Source: Corythucha ciliata (Eukaryota; Arthropoda; Insecta; Hemiptera; Tingidae). Taken from it: a stretch of 64,000 bases of DNA. The position numbers and the translations under genes are program-made. The notes under the pieces were generated by a model that searched no databases, was not told the origin of the DNA, and saw only the letters and a list, made by a program, of their open reading frames with translations. Below are positions 1 through 11,237 of this stretch, piece after piece (the stretch's first letter is position 1; every line of letters starts with the position of its first letter). The stretch is taken from NCBI GenBank assembly GCA_038030265.1, contig CM075938.1:8099009-8163008 (forward strand), written 5' to 3'.

Positions 1-3000
1 ATGACGACGTGGTGGGGCCGTGAAGTGGTGACGGTTGCGGAGGGTGAGTGGGTACATTATTGACTGACGGAGGTGGTAGGCAGACGATTGTCGTTGGAGG
101 GATCACTGTGACTCCAGCGTCGGTATTACATACGACCACCTGATGAGTGGCATGCGTATTTGAGAAAAAGCACGCACAACAAACTGGTTACTCGTAATCC
201 AATTACCTGAAGATGTGAGGCAACCGACGTAGACGGTTGTTGATGAGTGATGGGTAGGCTTTGCGAAAAAGAGGGTGAAACCGAGTTACAGATTGCCTGA
301 GATTGCACAACATTCGCCGTCACCGGCACTCGACTAATCGTTTGCTCATTGCTGAACAGGACAGACGTCGAGTTACTGGGCAGAGTCACAACGGAGGAGT
401 CTGACGATGTCGGATGTTGAAGTGAATCCGACGGTTGTGAGTTGGTAGGCCTTGATATCGAGTTGGACAATGGAGCCGACACTTGGCCGAGCCCATTGCT
501 ACCCGAAGTGGACGTAACTGCGGAGGAATCGACTTCAGGAGTAAGCGTAACTGTAGAATCAAACAATAAAAACACATAGAATATGGCGAATAACAGGCAA
601 GGTTAGCGAATACTACCTTCCAATTCCAATTTGACATGACCTTGAGGCCCGGTTCCTTTATCCAGAGGGCGACCAGTGAAGTGCCATTGTGGAGCAGGAT
701 GAGGACTTTCCTGCAATCTCACTTCCAATTCTTCCTGGCATGGTATAACCGATACCTGAAACATAATTAACAGTAGAAAAAAGTAAATAAACCAAAACTT
801 GTTAATTCATCGCACAGCTTGATCGAGATTTACATCTTGAAAGTGACCAGAAGATCCAACAACGTCCCAAGCAGCGGCAAACAAAGCAGCTTCGTCCTCT
901 TTGAAAGTTTCGCCAGCCTCGTATAGAATACTGCCATCGTAATTCTCGATGGCCGTCATAGGTCCGTTCGGGTTCATCGCATGATCAACGTTTCCCGATG
1001 TTCTAGGATGTTCGGCCACAGACTGAACGTCTTCTCTCGTTATTATTTCGGTTCCTTCGTTCGGATCAACTTTTATGATTTCCCACTCTTCCATAGAGGC
1101 CGTCGATTTACTTAACGCTTCCGCCTTGACTGACAGCTCGCACTGCCTCTCAGCCATTTCTTGCTCCATAGCGACAACGTCTCCGAGAGTCTTTTCCACG
1201 TCCGAATCCACGTCTTGGTCGTCGACCGACATTACAGGTGGAACTATCAAAGAGGGCTGTACTGTCGTGTCCACTGATTCCAGCATGGCGATAGACGATT
1301 GAGATCGACTTCCTTTGAGACCTGCTCAGAATCAAACGACGGCTCAAAGACTGCGTTTGACTCGAGTTCATCGGCATGCTGCTGCGTGCTGTGGGTAGTG
1401 GGTTCACTTGGTACGACAGGCATCGCCTCTTCTGTCTCGTCATTGTCGTCCCCTTCGATTACCTCCTTGAACAATAAATATGCATATAATATACTCCAAA
1501 TTTATGAATTATAACATCAAAAGATTGCAATAATTACCATGATTTCATCCACTACTGACAGATCACTATGAATCACAGGCTCCACCGTTAACTCGTCACC
1601 AATAGTACAACCACTAATTTTCTCCTCATTCAACGTCCCGTCTACTTCTACAGGAACGTCACTATCCCTTGAAGTTACGTCCATCGTCCCCTCCAATCGA
1701 CTCACAACCGCATTTTCTTCCATCAAGAATGGTCCATCTTCCAGTTTTTCATCAGTCAACACGACGGCGGAGTCGACATCATCACTCGACTGTGGTGATT
1801 CAGGCGAACGCTGCGTTACCCGCTCAGCGACAACGTTGTCTTCACACACGGGCATATCTTTCTCCGGCATAATTCTGCTGGTCTCTACGTCGATGAACGA
1901 GTGATTCTGAGTGTTTGAGCCATCGGTTTGTTCTTGACCGAGAGTTGGTTCTTCTAATAAAGATTCTGCAATCAGAAATCAACAAATTACACGACATGGG
2001 CCAAAACAAAGATATGACATCAAAATCATGAATATGGCACAAGTGAGCCTTATTCGATTACCAACTTTTGGTTTTGGTTAGTCAAATCCAGTGTCAATAA
2101 TACGCAATAGAACCCTAGGTCGAAAGATTACAATAAGCACTTACGAACTACTCCAACTCCATACAAAAAATGGAAGATAAAAAAAAGGCCAGAGTCCGTC
2201 CTAACTATGTAATAAACGGTAGGATAAAGAAGAAGTCAGTGCAAGCCCGGGACTCGCCGGCTACCGTTTTGTAACTTTCGTCTCATTCAATATTATTTAG
2301 TTTTATTCCAATATTTCACGGGGAAATCGTACATTTGGCGTTCAACGAATGGCGAGTTTCCTCACTCCTCACTCGCTGGTGCGTCTAAATTTCAGATCTT
2401 TCTTTGCAAAATGACTTAATGCGCCCAAAAAATTGCCAAACTGATTATTTTTAAAAAAAATGTAGTGGTGGAGAGGGTGTCCTTAGCTAATCCGCACTCG
2501 AAATAGTGATAAACCCTAATTCTCGGTTAAATTAAGGGAAAAAAAAACGCTAATTCATGTGAAAACCAGTTATCCTATAATGAAAGGCTTCTTTTTACTG
2601 GGCTCCACTCATTGGCGGATAGACGACGCTCTGCGAGCCTCCTCTTTACTTAGAAGATTCTAAACTCTCAAATTTCCTGCCCCCGAAATCGCTTAGCTTC
2701 TGTAGTGAACTCGGCCCCCCACGCATTGCGATTTTTTCAGTAATTCTTTTCATTCAAGTAAAAGGAAATTGGCTATAGACTTGTAATCACATTATTTCAT
2801 AATTCATGTTAATATTATTGACTGCTCTGTTTTGGCGTTGTGCTTCTTGAGCTGAATATATATAAATTCTCTTCTAAAATTGGGGAAAAATTACTCCGAT
2901 TAAGAAAAGCCAAAATTAAGAAATGCTAATTCACGGCTAAAATGAGAAAAAGTGCTCATATTTAAAGCTGGAATCGAGAGAACGCCAATTCGCGATTTTT

Positions 3001-6000
3001 GGAGGCAGCTTCAAATTAAGAAGAAGCGTTAATTCGGGGATAAAAATAAGAAATATGCTGGTCATTGCTACATAAATGTGAATACACCGCCAACTTACTG
3101 GTAGTATAGAGAAAAAGTGCTTATTCACTGCTTAAATTGAGAAAATCACTGATTCGCGGCTAAAATTGAGAAAAAGTACTAACTCACGGCTAAATGTGAG
3201 ATAATTTAGAAAAACCTCTAAATTTGAAAACAGCGACAATTTGCAGGGCATCCTAATTTACTGACGCATGCCAAAAATCAACCCGACACCGTAAAATTGA
3301 GAAAAAACGCCAACTCGCTGCTAAAATGGGGAAAAAGCGCTGACTCGCAAGCCTAAATGTGAAAAAAAGTCGCACATTTATGGCTGAAATTAAAAAGGGC
3401 TAATTGACGGCTAAAAATGAGAACAAGGGGCTCATTTAAAGCTGCAATTGAGAGCTAACGCCAATTCGCGATTTTCGGAGGCAGTTTCATGGGTGAAATT
3501 CAGAGGAGGCGCTAATTCGGGGCTAAAAATGAGAAAAGTGCTAATTATTCATTGAATCGTGTGAATACAACAATTCCAATTCCAAGCTGCTAAGATTTGC
3601 TGCTAAAACTGATACAATCACTAACTCTTTGCTAAAATGGAGAAGTGCTAACCCATGGCATGTGCGTAGCCAGAGGGGGCAGAAGTGGTCAGTTGCCCTC
3701 CCCTAGAATCAAAAGCGCAGATTTCGTGGGGCAGCTGCCCACCCCCCCAAATTTCATGAAAAAGTTAAAATCCAACACATTTTTAATTATTAAAACTTTC
3801 GCAGGACTACAACACATGTTCGCTTATCGGTTTCACCAAAAATAAAAAATTCGCGGATGTTTGTTGCTGACAAACCGATTTCGAGGGTCGGCTTAACTTG
3901 GAAATCCGATTTTGCCGATTTTTCGCACTAAAATCCCATTTTCGCAGGTTCGACGCGCAATTTTCGTGTGTTTTGGTTAGCTCAAATCGTGTTTACCCCG
4001 TTGTACCATCTAGACTTATGGTGGGAGAGGAAATGCCAGCTGTGTTTACCGTCTCAGGCCTAAAATTCAAAGTTTAGCTCCAAAAGTATCACTTTACGGG
4101 GGGCGGTGAAGTTTCAGGTTTTCGACGTTTTCGAAGGCTACAAACGACAGTTTTCCAGCATTAATTTTTTGACGGATAGTGGACGTTTCTGTGCAAATTT
4201 AGCCTCCGATGACCGTGAATTGACGCGATTCTAACCTCCGGATCCTGTTATAAGCCAGCAAAAAGGCGATGGTGCATCTGATATTTTCGCCAGTGAAACT
4301 GCCCACAGGCGTGGATCCAATTTTTCTCACGAGTAATTGGCACAGAGTTTTTTCCCCCGATTTTACTCGTGAAAGAGCAGTTTTTTTTAGCCTCGAATTG
4401 ACGTTTTCCTTAATTTAAGCTGAAACTGAGTGCTTTTTCTCAATTCTACCTAGAACGAGCCCATTTTCTTCATTTTAGCCGTGAAAAGGTCTCAAAAAAC
4501 CGTGAAATAACGCATTTTTGATTTACTATTTCAATTACGGCCGGCACTGGGGGGCATCGCCTAACCGCAAATTGGTGCTCTCAGTCAATTTCAGCCGCAA
4601 AAAAACAAAAAAAAAAACAATTTAACATGCGGATGAACGCGATTTATCAATTTTAGCCACGGCAATTCCACCAATCAACAACAAACAGTGACAATTTTGC
4701 CAATTCGTTTTCTCTCAAATTTAGCCGCAAATTAGTATTTTTTCCCAATTCTGTCTCGAGCAATTTCTCCCCCTTCAAATTTTAGCACTGAAAAAGGTTC
4801 ACATAATCCACATGTGAGCGAATTTCATTAATTTAGACCCGGGCGTTGCATCGCAAAACCTTGAAATGGGTATTTTCTTCAATTCTACGTGCGAACGAAT
4901 AATTTTCCTTAATTATAGCCGTGAATAAGCACTGTTTTCAAAAATGTACGCGCTAAGTCACGCTTTTTCTCAATTATAACCGCAAACGGTCAATTAGCTC
5001 TGTTTCGCAATGATTACCGAGATGTTTGTTTGAGAAACCACTAACTGGCGCCTTGAATGAGCTCCATTTCTCAATTTTAGCCGTCAATTTGGTGTTTTTC
5101 CTCAATTCTAGCCGCAAATGAGTGACTTTTCTCAATTCTACATTGAACGAGCAATTAATTTTGTCAAATTATTGTGTAAAGAGCTCTATAAATCGTGAAT
5201 TAGCGCATTTTCTTAATTCCGTCCCAGAGCATCGCGAAACCGCAAATTGGTGTGTTTTTTCAATTTCAACCGCGAATAACGAGATTTATTTCTCAAGTTT
5301 AACGTGACCCAGCCCTATTTCTCAATTTTAGCCGTGAATGGGTGTTTTTCCTCAGTCTTAGCCGCAAAATGTCCTTTTCTAGATTTCATCCGCGAACGAG
5401 CACTTTTTCTCAAGACGTGCACGAAAAAATGAGCCAACCCCCGCGAAATATCGTATTTGAAGCAACCGAAATTGGTTTTTAAAAGTGCAAGGAACGCAAA
5501 ATTTGGGGATTGAAATATCCAAATTCACGAAATTAATTTTTTCTGAGTCAAGCCAGCGAAATTGGTTATTTGAATCAGCCCGCGCCACGAAATTTTGTTT
5601 GTTTCAGGGAGCCAGCCTTAAGAAATAGGTTTTAAACGGCCCGATTACACGAAATTAAAATTTTGAAGAAGCCAGTTCCCCCACATTGGCCTTTCAAGTG
5701 GTCCCAACCACGACTGATGGGGGGGAGGGGAGACGAAATTTGGTCTTGACGTGCCAGACCCAGGAAATTTGGGTTTTGAAATTGGGTTTGGGTTCCGTAA
5801 GCGTCAAATTCGTGCATTTGGACTACGAAGAGCCCCAACTCACAGAATTGCCGTTCTGAACGGCCAAAAACCCAACGAAACTGCATTTTTGAATGATTCA
5901 ACCCCGTGAAATTGAACTTTTGAATGGGTCAACCCCACGGAATTTGCTATTTAGGGAATTAGTTCTGCGACCCTACAACTTGGTTTTTGGCATGAAAACT

Positions 6001-9000
6001 GGTTGTCAGTCCCCCGAAACTGCAGTTCATCAAATAAAGACTCGACAAAAAACAAAATGTGCAAAGAAAGCGTCGTTCCCCGTCAAAAACTGGTCCCTCT
6101 GCTCGTTATAGCCTTCTATTCTGGATTCACTGTCCAAAAACTGACAATTTGGCACCTTCAAAACAAACGTTTATGGGCTTTTGTTATGCTGTACTCCCAT
6201 TTTTGTGATTTTCATGCTTTTAAAAACCAAATTTCGTGGTGTTGCCCCTATCAAAAGCAAATTTCACGAAATTTCGCTCTTTCAGAACCAAATCTCATGG
6301 ACTTTGCTCCTTTAAAACCCAATTTCGGATATTTTCTTCTGTATGAAGAATCCCATTGTGTCGCTTTGACTCTTTATAAAATACAATTTCGCAAGAAAAA
6401 CAAATTTCGTGATTCTTGCTTTCTCAGCCCTCAACTTCGCTGCAGATTTTCCATAACCAAAAGTTTCAAATTGGGCACCTTGAAAACAAAATTTCACGGA
6501 TTTTTATTATTTTTGCCGATTTTACGCTTACAAAACCCAAATTTCGTGACATTTGGCTCATTCTGAATGGCAGGATTGGCCAATCAAGATATTTAATTTG
6601 GCTCTTTCAAAAACTGAATTTTCGGATACGGCTTGTTCAAGGCCCAAATTTCGTCAATTTGGGTCTTACAAATCCAAAATTTTGCGGAATTTAACTCTTT
6701 CAAAACCTAATTTCGCCAATTTTGTCCATTTAAACCCAATTTTACAGATACTGTCTATTCACAAGCCAAATTTCCACAACCTAAGTTAAGGAAAAACGCT
6801 AATTCACGGTTAAAATTAAGAAAATTTGTTAATTCACTGCTATACAAAAAAAAACGCTAATTCGAGGCTAAAAGTGAGACAATGAGCTGATTCACGGCAA
6901 AAATAAAAACGCAAATTAGCTACAACGTTCACTATTAGCTAAAATGAAGACAAAGCGCAAATACTCGGCTAAAATTGAGAAAAAACGCTTATGTGATGTT
7001 CTTGGGGCAAGTCCGCGGCTAAAAATTAAGAAAAGACCGATAATTTGCAGCTTAGCTTGACAAAAACGCGTGGCAAAATCGGGAAGACGCCAATTCACTG
7101 CTACCTGGGGCAACTTATTGGCTGTGGATAAGAAAAGGCTCAACTCATGGCTACTCAGTGAGAAAATGAGTTCATTCGTGGCCAAAATTGATGAAAGCCG
7201 TAATACAGGGTTAAAATTGAGATAAAGCGGTACATTAGTTCACGGCTAAAATTCTGAAAAAAATATAACCCTCGATTACACGGGGCTAGTTTACAAGCTA
7301 AAAGCAGCTTTTTTACAATTGGAGAGTGAACAAAGACGACGACACGGGGCGAGTTAACAAGCTGCTAGCGAACTCGCTGGCTTTTAGCTTGTAAACTAGC
7401 CCCGTGTAAGCGAGGCTTAAGACACAGCGCAGATTCTTTTGGTTAAAATTGAGAAAAATGTTAATTTTAGTCATTCGCAGCTAAAATCGTGTTAATCCGT
7501 TGAATCTCGATTCAATTCCTGGACCAAAATTGAGAAAAAACACTAATTTGCGACTGAAATCAAGGAAAAGCGTGAAATCCTGACTAAAATTGATAAAATA
7601 TAGTCATACACGTCTGACTTTGTGCTTTCCACGCTCACAAGCAAGTGCAGAAATGCACGTTGATTGGTCATGAGGTTTTATTTCAATTCAATTTTGTAGT
7701 ATGAGTGAGTCCACTCACTTTGTTACGCCACTGAAGCTCTTACATTACTATCACATAGGCGAGTACGACACCCTAGTCGAGGAAACAACAATTTTAACGT
7801 CAAAAAACTTATCGTCGTTGAGAGTCGTTGTTAACTTGATTTTAGGCGTCCTACTTCCTGTCGCAAGCGTCCTATTTTTTCTCGTACCGAGCGTCCTCGG
7901 AAACCACTTTTACAACTGGTCACCCTACCCCTCACCAAAGGCCATTCGATCTGGTAAGTTTGAAATTATGCAATCTGAATTTTCAGGCCAAAAACTGTCA
8001 ATTCAATCCCGGAAACTGTGCGGAAACTTGCAAATTTTGCTCCGCAGTCCTCTGATTTTTGGCTTGAAAGCCACAGAAAGCGGAGACTGTCTTGTGGCGT
8101 CAAAATTTTTGTTCACCGTAAATGCTTTCCATGAGAGCTCTTATGAGTGGAGATGGCGGTGGGGGTAATCGTAAAACCTCTAACTACGCCAATGCACAAC
8201 AAGGAGTCTATGAATGCTTCAACTGCACACAAAATGTCTATTCAAGGTGTTTTAGAACACCAAGACCACAGGGGGAGGAGATTCCCCCTCTGGGCCACTA
8301 GGCGGACGAGGTTGCCCAATTTTATACCACAAAAAGTGAACAGTTGGCTCAAGACTCCAATTGTTCGGTTCCAAAACTTCAATCTTAAGACATTCGCCCA
8401 TGAATTCAAGAAAAAAATGTCACCCGAAATTCACCAGTCCCGTCAATTAACTAGCTGTTCGGTCAAAATCGTTAATCCAGCCTTTAAAAGCTCTCTAAGC
8501 TTCTCTAAAAAAAATGTTATTTTTCCCGGAAACTCAGAATTGGGCCAGGAAACCATCAATTTTAACGCAACTATTGCTAAAACTACGAAATGTGACCCCC
8601 CCCCCACCGCCTTCTTCGGTAGAATAATACAATACAAATACACAAAACATGGGAGAATAGTAGAAAATTGTCACTAACCTGACTTTCGGGGTTTCTTCGG
8701 AGGAGAAGGCAAATAGGTTGTCGACATATCCGAAGAATGACACATGACGTCCTCACTACGCCTCTTCTGGGAGGGTAACGACATCTGTTGCGATGATTCT
8801 TCAGCCAAAGCTTCCTCGACTTTGATTACCACCTCCTCGACCACTTCAACCACCTCTATTGGAGTCACTTGCTTGGGCGCATCGTAAGAGTGGTCCTTGT
8901 CCACGGTGACGAGCGCGTTGACTTCAGGCGAACCCGAAGATTTGGGTGTCACCCTTGGAGGAGTCACTTGTTGTGAAGAGGGAGACGTCTCCTTTTCTTC

Positions 9001-10515
9001 AGTTCCGGTCTCGGCTGGTCCAGAACTGGATTTCGGTGGACTTTGAGTTTCCTCGGCCAGTTTCTTTTCACGATAGGACGTTACGGCGCGAGTGACGGCG
9101 CCGACTGTTCGTAGAACCGGCGGAGGCTGGACTGGTTTCATCGGTTTTGTTATTGGAAGCGGTTGAGGTTTGTTCGGTTGATCCTTTTTAGCTGGAGGAG
9201 CTAACGCTACTGCGTGGTTGACGGGAGAAGATTGCGTCGTGTTGGTGGCCATAGAGGCGGGGAGCAACGAGGGCCATTCTCGCAGCGACTCGCCCCACAT
9301 GGGTTCGAAGTGTTTGAGCTGTAAAACGGCAATTGATGTATCAATATAAAAGTTGGACGAAAAATCATTGATTAGACCAACTTACCTTCCATGGGTCTAA
9401 TTTACTTTTCTCTTTTTCTTGCTCAGCTTTCAGCTTAGCCTGATTCTCCGGAGTGAATTCACCTTCGGCTAACCTCTCTCGCCAATCCAAACAAGCTCTG
9501 GCGAAAAACTCGTTATTCAGCCCTGAATTACTTAGTCTGCGAACCAATTAGGCACATTATTAACAGAAACAGAGGCCATAATGAAATATAATTACCTAAA
9601 CATCGATTCTGATTGCACAGGAATACGGTCCACATGGGGGAGTAATTGAAGAAGTTTGTACTGATAGAGTTGAGGGAGCGAATGAAAAGTGTGTCTATTC
9701 AAAAGGGACCGTAGATTTGAATTGACCAGGATGGAATCAGGCGTTTCCAGGTCAACACACCCTTCCTTGGCTTGGTCAATTTGAGCCGCGGTGGATAATT
9801 TTTTGTTGGAGCGTTTTCGCGGTTTCAACGTGAAGCCAGGGATCGAAGAGAGAATTTCAGCCATCGTGGGCTGCCTATAGCAAGCTGTTTCGCAAGTCAC
9901 TTCCTCGACTGAAGATTGAACGTTCGAATCATCACGATGAACGGACATTGTACAGTTTTCAGTTAACTTACGCTCACAGTGAGGTGAAAGAGCGTGCCTA
10001 TGGATGGGTACTGAGTTACCGCCAGCGGCAATTGTTGTGTTTTTTCTTCGTCTTTTCGCTTGTTGCCTCAGAGCATGCTTTATTACTTTCTTGGAAACTT
10101 TCGTGCATATCTTGTTGTTGGGGACTTCAGACTTTAAACCGATTGTCTGTGAATTCGGTTCATCCTGAAATACATTTGAAAAAAAACATTGAAATCAAGC
10201 AAAATAACCGGAAAAAATGTCTTCAGCGTTTTTACCTTGGCGTCTCCCGATGACAACCTCTTATCAATTTTGCCTGAGAAACAAATTGGTGCACTTTTAG
10301 CATTAACCAATCCAAGACTTTTCCCCCCAAATGATAAATTACCTGGATCACTCAATGATTCACCAGGACCCGACGAATTATCCATCACGGCTCGCACTCC
10401 AACTGAAATGGCATCTGTCGCAGCTCTTTTCGGCACTGTTGATAGCCTCTCACTCGAACGCCGCTTCCAAAACCACACGATTTTGTCTACTGCTGCCTTC
10501 AATATATCACTCCCC
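1..10515 (-). CDS. Asx: Asx/ASXL Polycomb protein, partial at its 3' end
   Basis: Additional sex combs family: the partner that activates the BAP1/Calypso deubiquitinase which removes ubiquitin from histone H2A in the nucleus. Exons read from the sequence (-): ~10489-10343 (start uncertain, up to 10515), 10273-10236, 10164-9596, 9536-9386, 9318-8679, 1965-1538, 1465-~1408, ~1321-834, 755-617, 550-207 and 139-1 (runs off the window). All these junctions have matching phases. The ASXH/DEUBAD domain spans the 9596 and 9386 exons: [16 protein letters not shown], the LLQLL helix, and the LNNEFF (NEF) motif followed by [11 protein letters not shown], close to human ASXL1-3. Upstream there is a basic stretch [18 protein letters not shown]. 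The distal exons are acidic and Pro/Ser-rich, as in the family. The C-terminal PHD finger is not in the window, and no N-terminal HARE-HTH module was found upstream. About 1,047 codons are visible. The family call is secure from the ASXH domain; the small exons near 1300-1470 are less certain. Confidence 0.9.
1322..1407 (-). other. Reading-frame change in Asx: short intron or frameshift
   Basis: The acidic exon that begins at 1465 is open in one frame to about 1250, while the downstream coding stretch (to 834) is in another frame that opens only after a stop near 1330. A GTGAAC donor at 1407 and a GAGCAG acceptor at 1322 give matching phase (an intron of about 86 nt). The alternative is a one- or two-base indel, real or from assembly. 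Confidence 0.4.
1966..2870. other. Asx intron, non-repetitive part
   Basis: The 3' end of the 6.7 kb Asx intron next to exon 1965-1538. It is AT-rich with short A and T runs. I see no open frame, RNA gene or tandem array here. Confidence 0.5.
2870..3658 (-). repeat. Family A ~30-bp tandem array, minus orientation
   Basis: Degenerate units read on the plus strand as GCTAAAATTGAGAAAAA followed by CGCTAATTCGCGG, spaced about 30 bp, with many substitutions and indels. This is the reverse complement of the orientation seen at 23.4-28.2 kb. It lies inside the Asx intron. Confidence 0.8.
3659..3760 (+). mobile_element. Solo hAT-like terminus (same family as 18098 and 31602)
   Basis: Begins with CATGTGCGTAGCCAGAG, then GCCCTCCCCTAGA and GCAGCTGCCCACCCC. 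The same series of words, in the same order, is found inward from the right end of the 18098-19842 element (reverse complement), and more loosely at 31602. No partner end was found downstream before family A resumes. Confidence 0.5.
3761..4330. other. Asx intron, degenerate sequence
   Basis: Contains a few units like family D (GATTTTTCGCACTAAAATCC) near 3900-3960, then sequence without clear periodicity. No coding signal is seen. Confidence 0.4.
4330..5400 (+). repeat. Family A ~30-bp tandem array, plus orientation
   Basis: Units of the form TTTTCTCAATTTTAGCC followed by GCGAATTAGCG-like sequence, about every 30 bp and heavily mutated. The orientation is opposite to the array at 2870-3658 in the same intron. 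Confidence 0.8.
5400..6785 (+). repeat. Family E ~31-bp tandem array
   Basis: Units containing AAAACCCAATTTCGTGG followed by ATTTTGGCTCTTTC, repeated about every 31 bp; the first third is in the opposite orientation (CCACGAAATTGGTTTTTGAA). Several short open frames here come from the periodic unit and show no domain or codon signal. Confidence 0.75.
6786..7600 (-). repeat. Family A array, minus orientation, interrupted by a hairpin element
   Basis: GCTAAAATTGAGAAAAA units about every 30 bp, broken by the inverted-repeat element at 7269-7416. Confidence 0.75.
7269..7416. mobile_element. MITE-like element with 35-bp near-perfect inverted repeats
   Basis: The left arm at 7271-7305 begins CTCGATTACACGGGGCTAG. 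The right arm at 7380-7414 is its reverse complement with one mismatch in 35. The spacer is about 74 bp. The high arm identity contrasts with the decayed array around it, so the insertion looks relatively young. The target duplication is unclear (TAA on both sides at most). Confidence 0.7.
7600..8678. other. Asx intron, mixed relics
   Basis: Mostly non-periodic, with scattered family B words (AAACTGTCAATTC near 7988-8005) and family C-like words (GGCGTCCTA near 7843). The two plus-strand open frames here (7701-8168, 8147-8677) show no recognisable domain. The last part adjoins the Asx exon that ends at 8679. Confidence 0.4.
10274..10342 (-). other. 69-nt mini-intron in frame, possibly retained
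   Basis: Inside the 5' part of Asx a GTAATT donor (exon ends 10343) is followed by an acceptor preceded by TTTGTTTCTCAG (exon resumes at 10273). The intervening 69 nt is a multiple of three and has no stop, so spliced and unspliced transcripts both keep the frame. The strong pyrimidine tract favours splicing. Confidence 0.55.
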
Positions 10516-11221
10516 GCAAATAAAACGCGAATATTTTGATAGAAGGCATAAATATTAACGCGACAATGAGACCGAGGAGAATTTTAACTGACAATACAAC
10601 ACTTCGAACTCTTGTGACACTCGGACTTCAGAGGCTGACGGCCGAGACGTGACGCACGGGGTTTTCAACTCACACAATTTCCGGTGGGTATTTCTTGCCG
10701 CATTTTTGAGCGATTATTCGTTTTAAATTGAGATGATTTAAGACTTAAATGTCCAAAAATAATTAAAAACATCACAGAAGCCTCCAAACAAACGCCATTT
10801 TTAAGCACTGCTATCGAACTGAGAGGTTATCTCATCAACTGTTTTCCTCTTTGAGGTGCACCCCCCTCACCCCCGCATCCATCTTTCAAAATGAAACATT
10901 TTCCTGTCTGCTAAACGAAGCCAAAATGCGGTGAATTCTCAATAGAAACACATTGGAGTATTAAACTATGTTTTTCCAAAAACGTTTCCGAATAAAAAGT
11001 GCGAAAAACTCTTGTTCCGCCGTTTTTCATGTAGAGATCTCAATGGTAACCATCAAATCCTGTCTAAACCTCTCAGGAGGGAGTTTCGCTTTTTGATTGA
11101 ATTTTCTTCTATTTTGACAGTAAGATCATGATCCAGTGACAATATCGTGCTGAAAGGTAAGAAGTCTGAGTTTTTGTTCAATCTAAAGTCAAGCCTCATA
11201 AGCACCTGTTCGTGTTTTCAG
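10516..11221. promoter_or_regulatory. Divergent promoter region between Asx and the zinc-finger gene
   Basis: About 700 bp separate the first recognisable Asx coding exon (-) and the zinc-finger gene (+). No tandem array is present, unlike nearly all other non-coding stretches here. A likely 5' UTR exon of the plus-strand gene ends at 11156 (AAAG then GTAAGAAG), and its next exon begins at 11222 after GTGTTTTCAG. Promoter function is inferred from the head-to-head layout only. Confidence 0.5.
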
Positions 11222-11237
11222 TTTCAACCACTCAAAA

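Noticed and set aside
6003..6566. 187-codon plus-strand frame
   Set aside because: Made of the family E unit, whose ~31-bp period gives long open stretches by chance; the residues repeat with the unit.
7701..8168. 155-codon plus-strand frame with a hydrophobic stretch
   Set aside because: It lies in the Asx intron, contains words of the family B and C units, and has no recognisable domain or splice partner.
8147..8677. 176-codon plus-strand frame next to an Asx exon
   Set aside because: Low-complexity composition, no domain, and it abuts the real exon on the opposite strand.
10189..10539. 116-codon plus-strand frame
   Set aside because: Antisense shadow of the Asx exons at 10236-10489, which fit ASXL and have matching phases.
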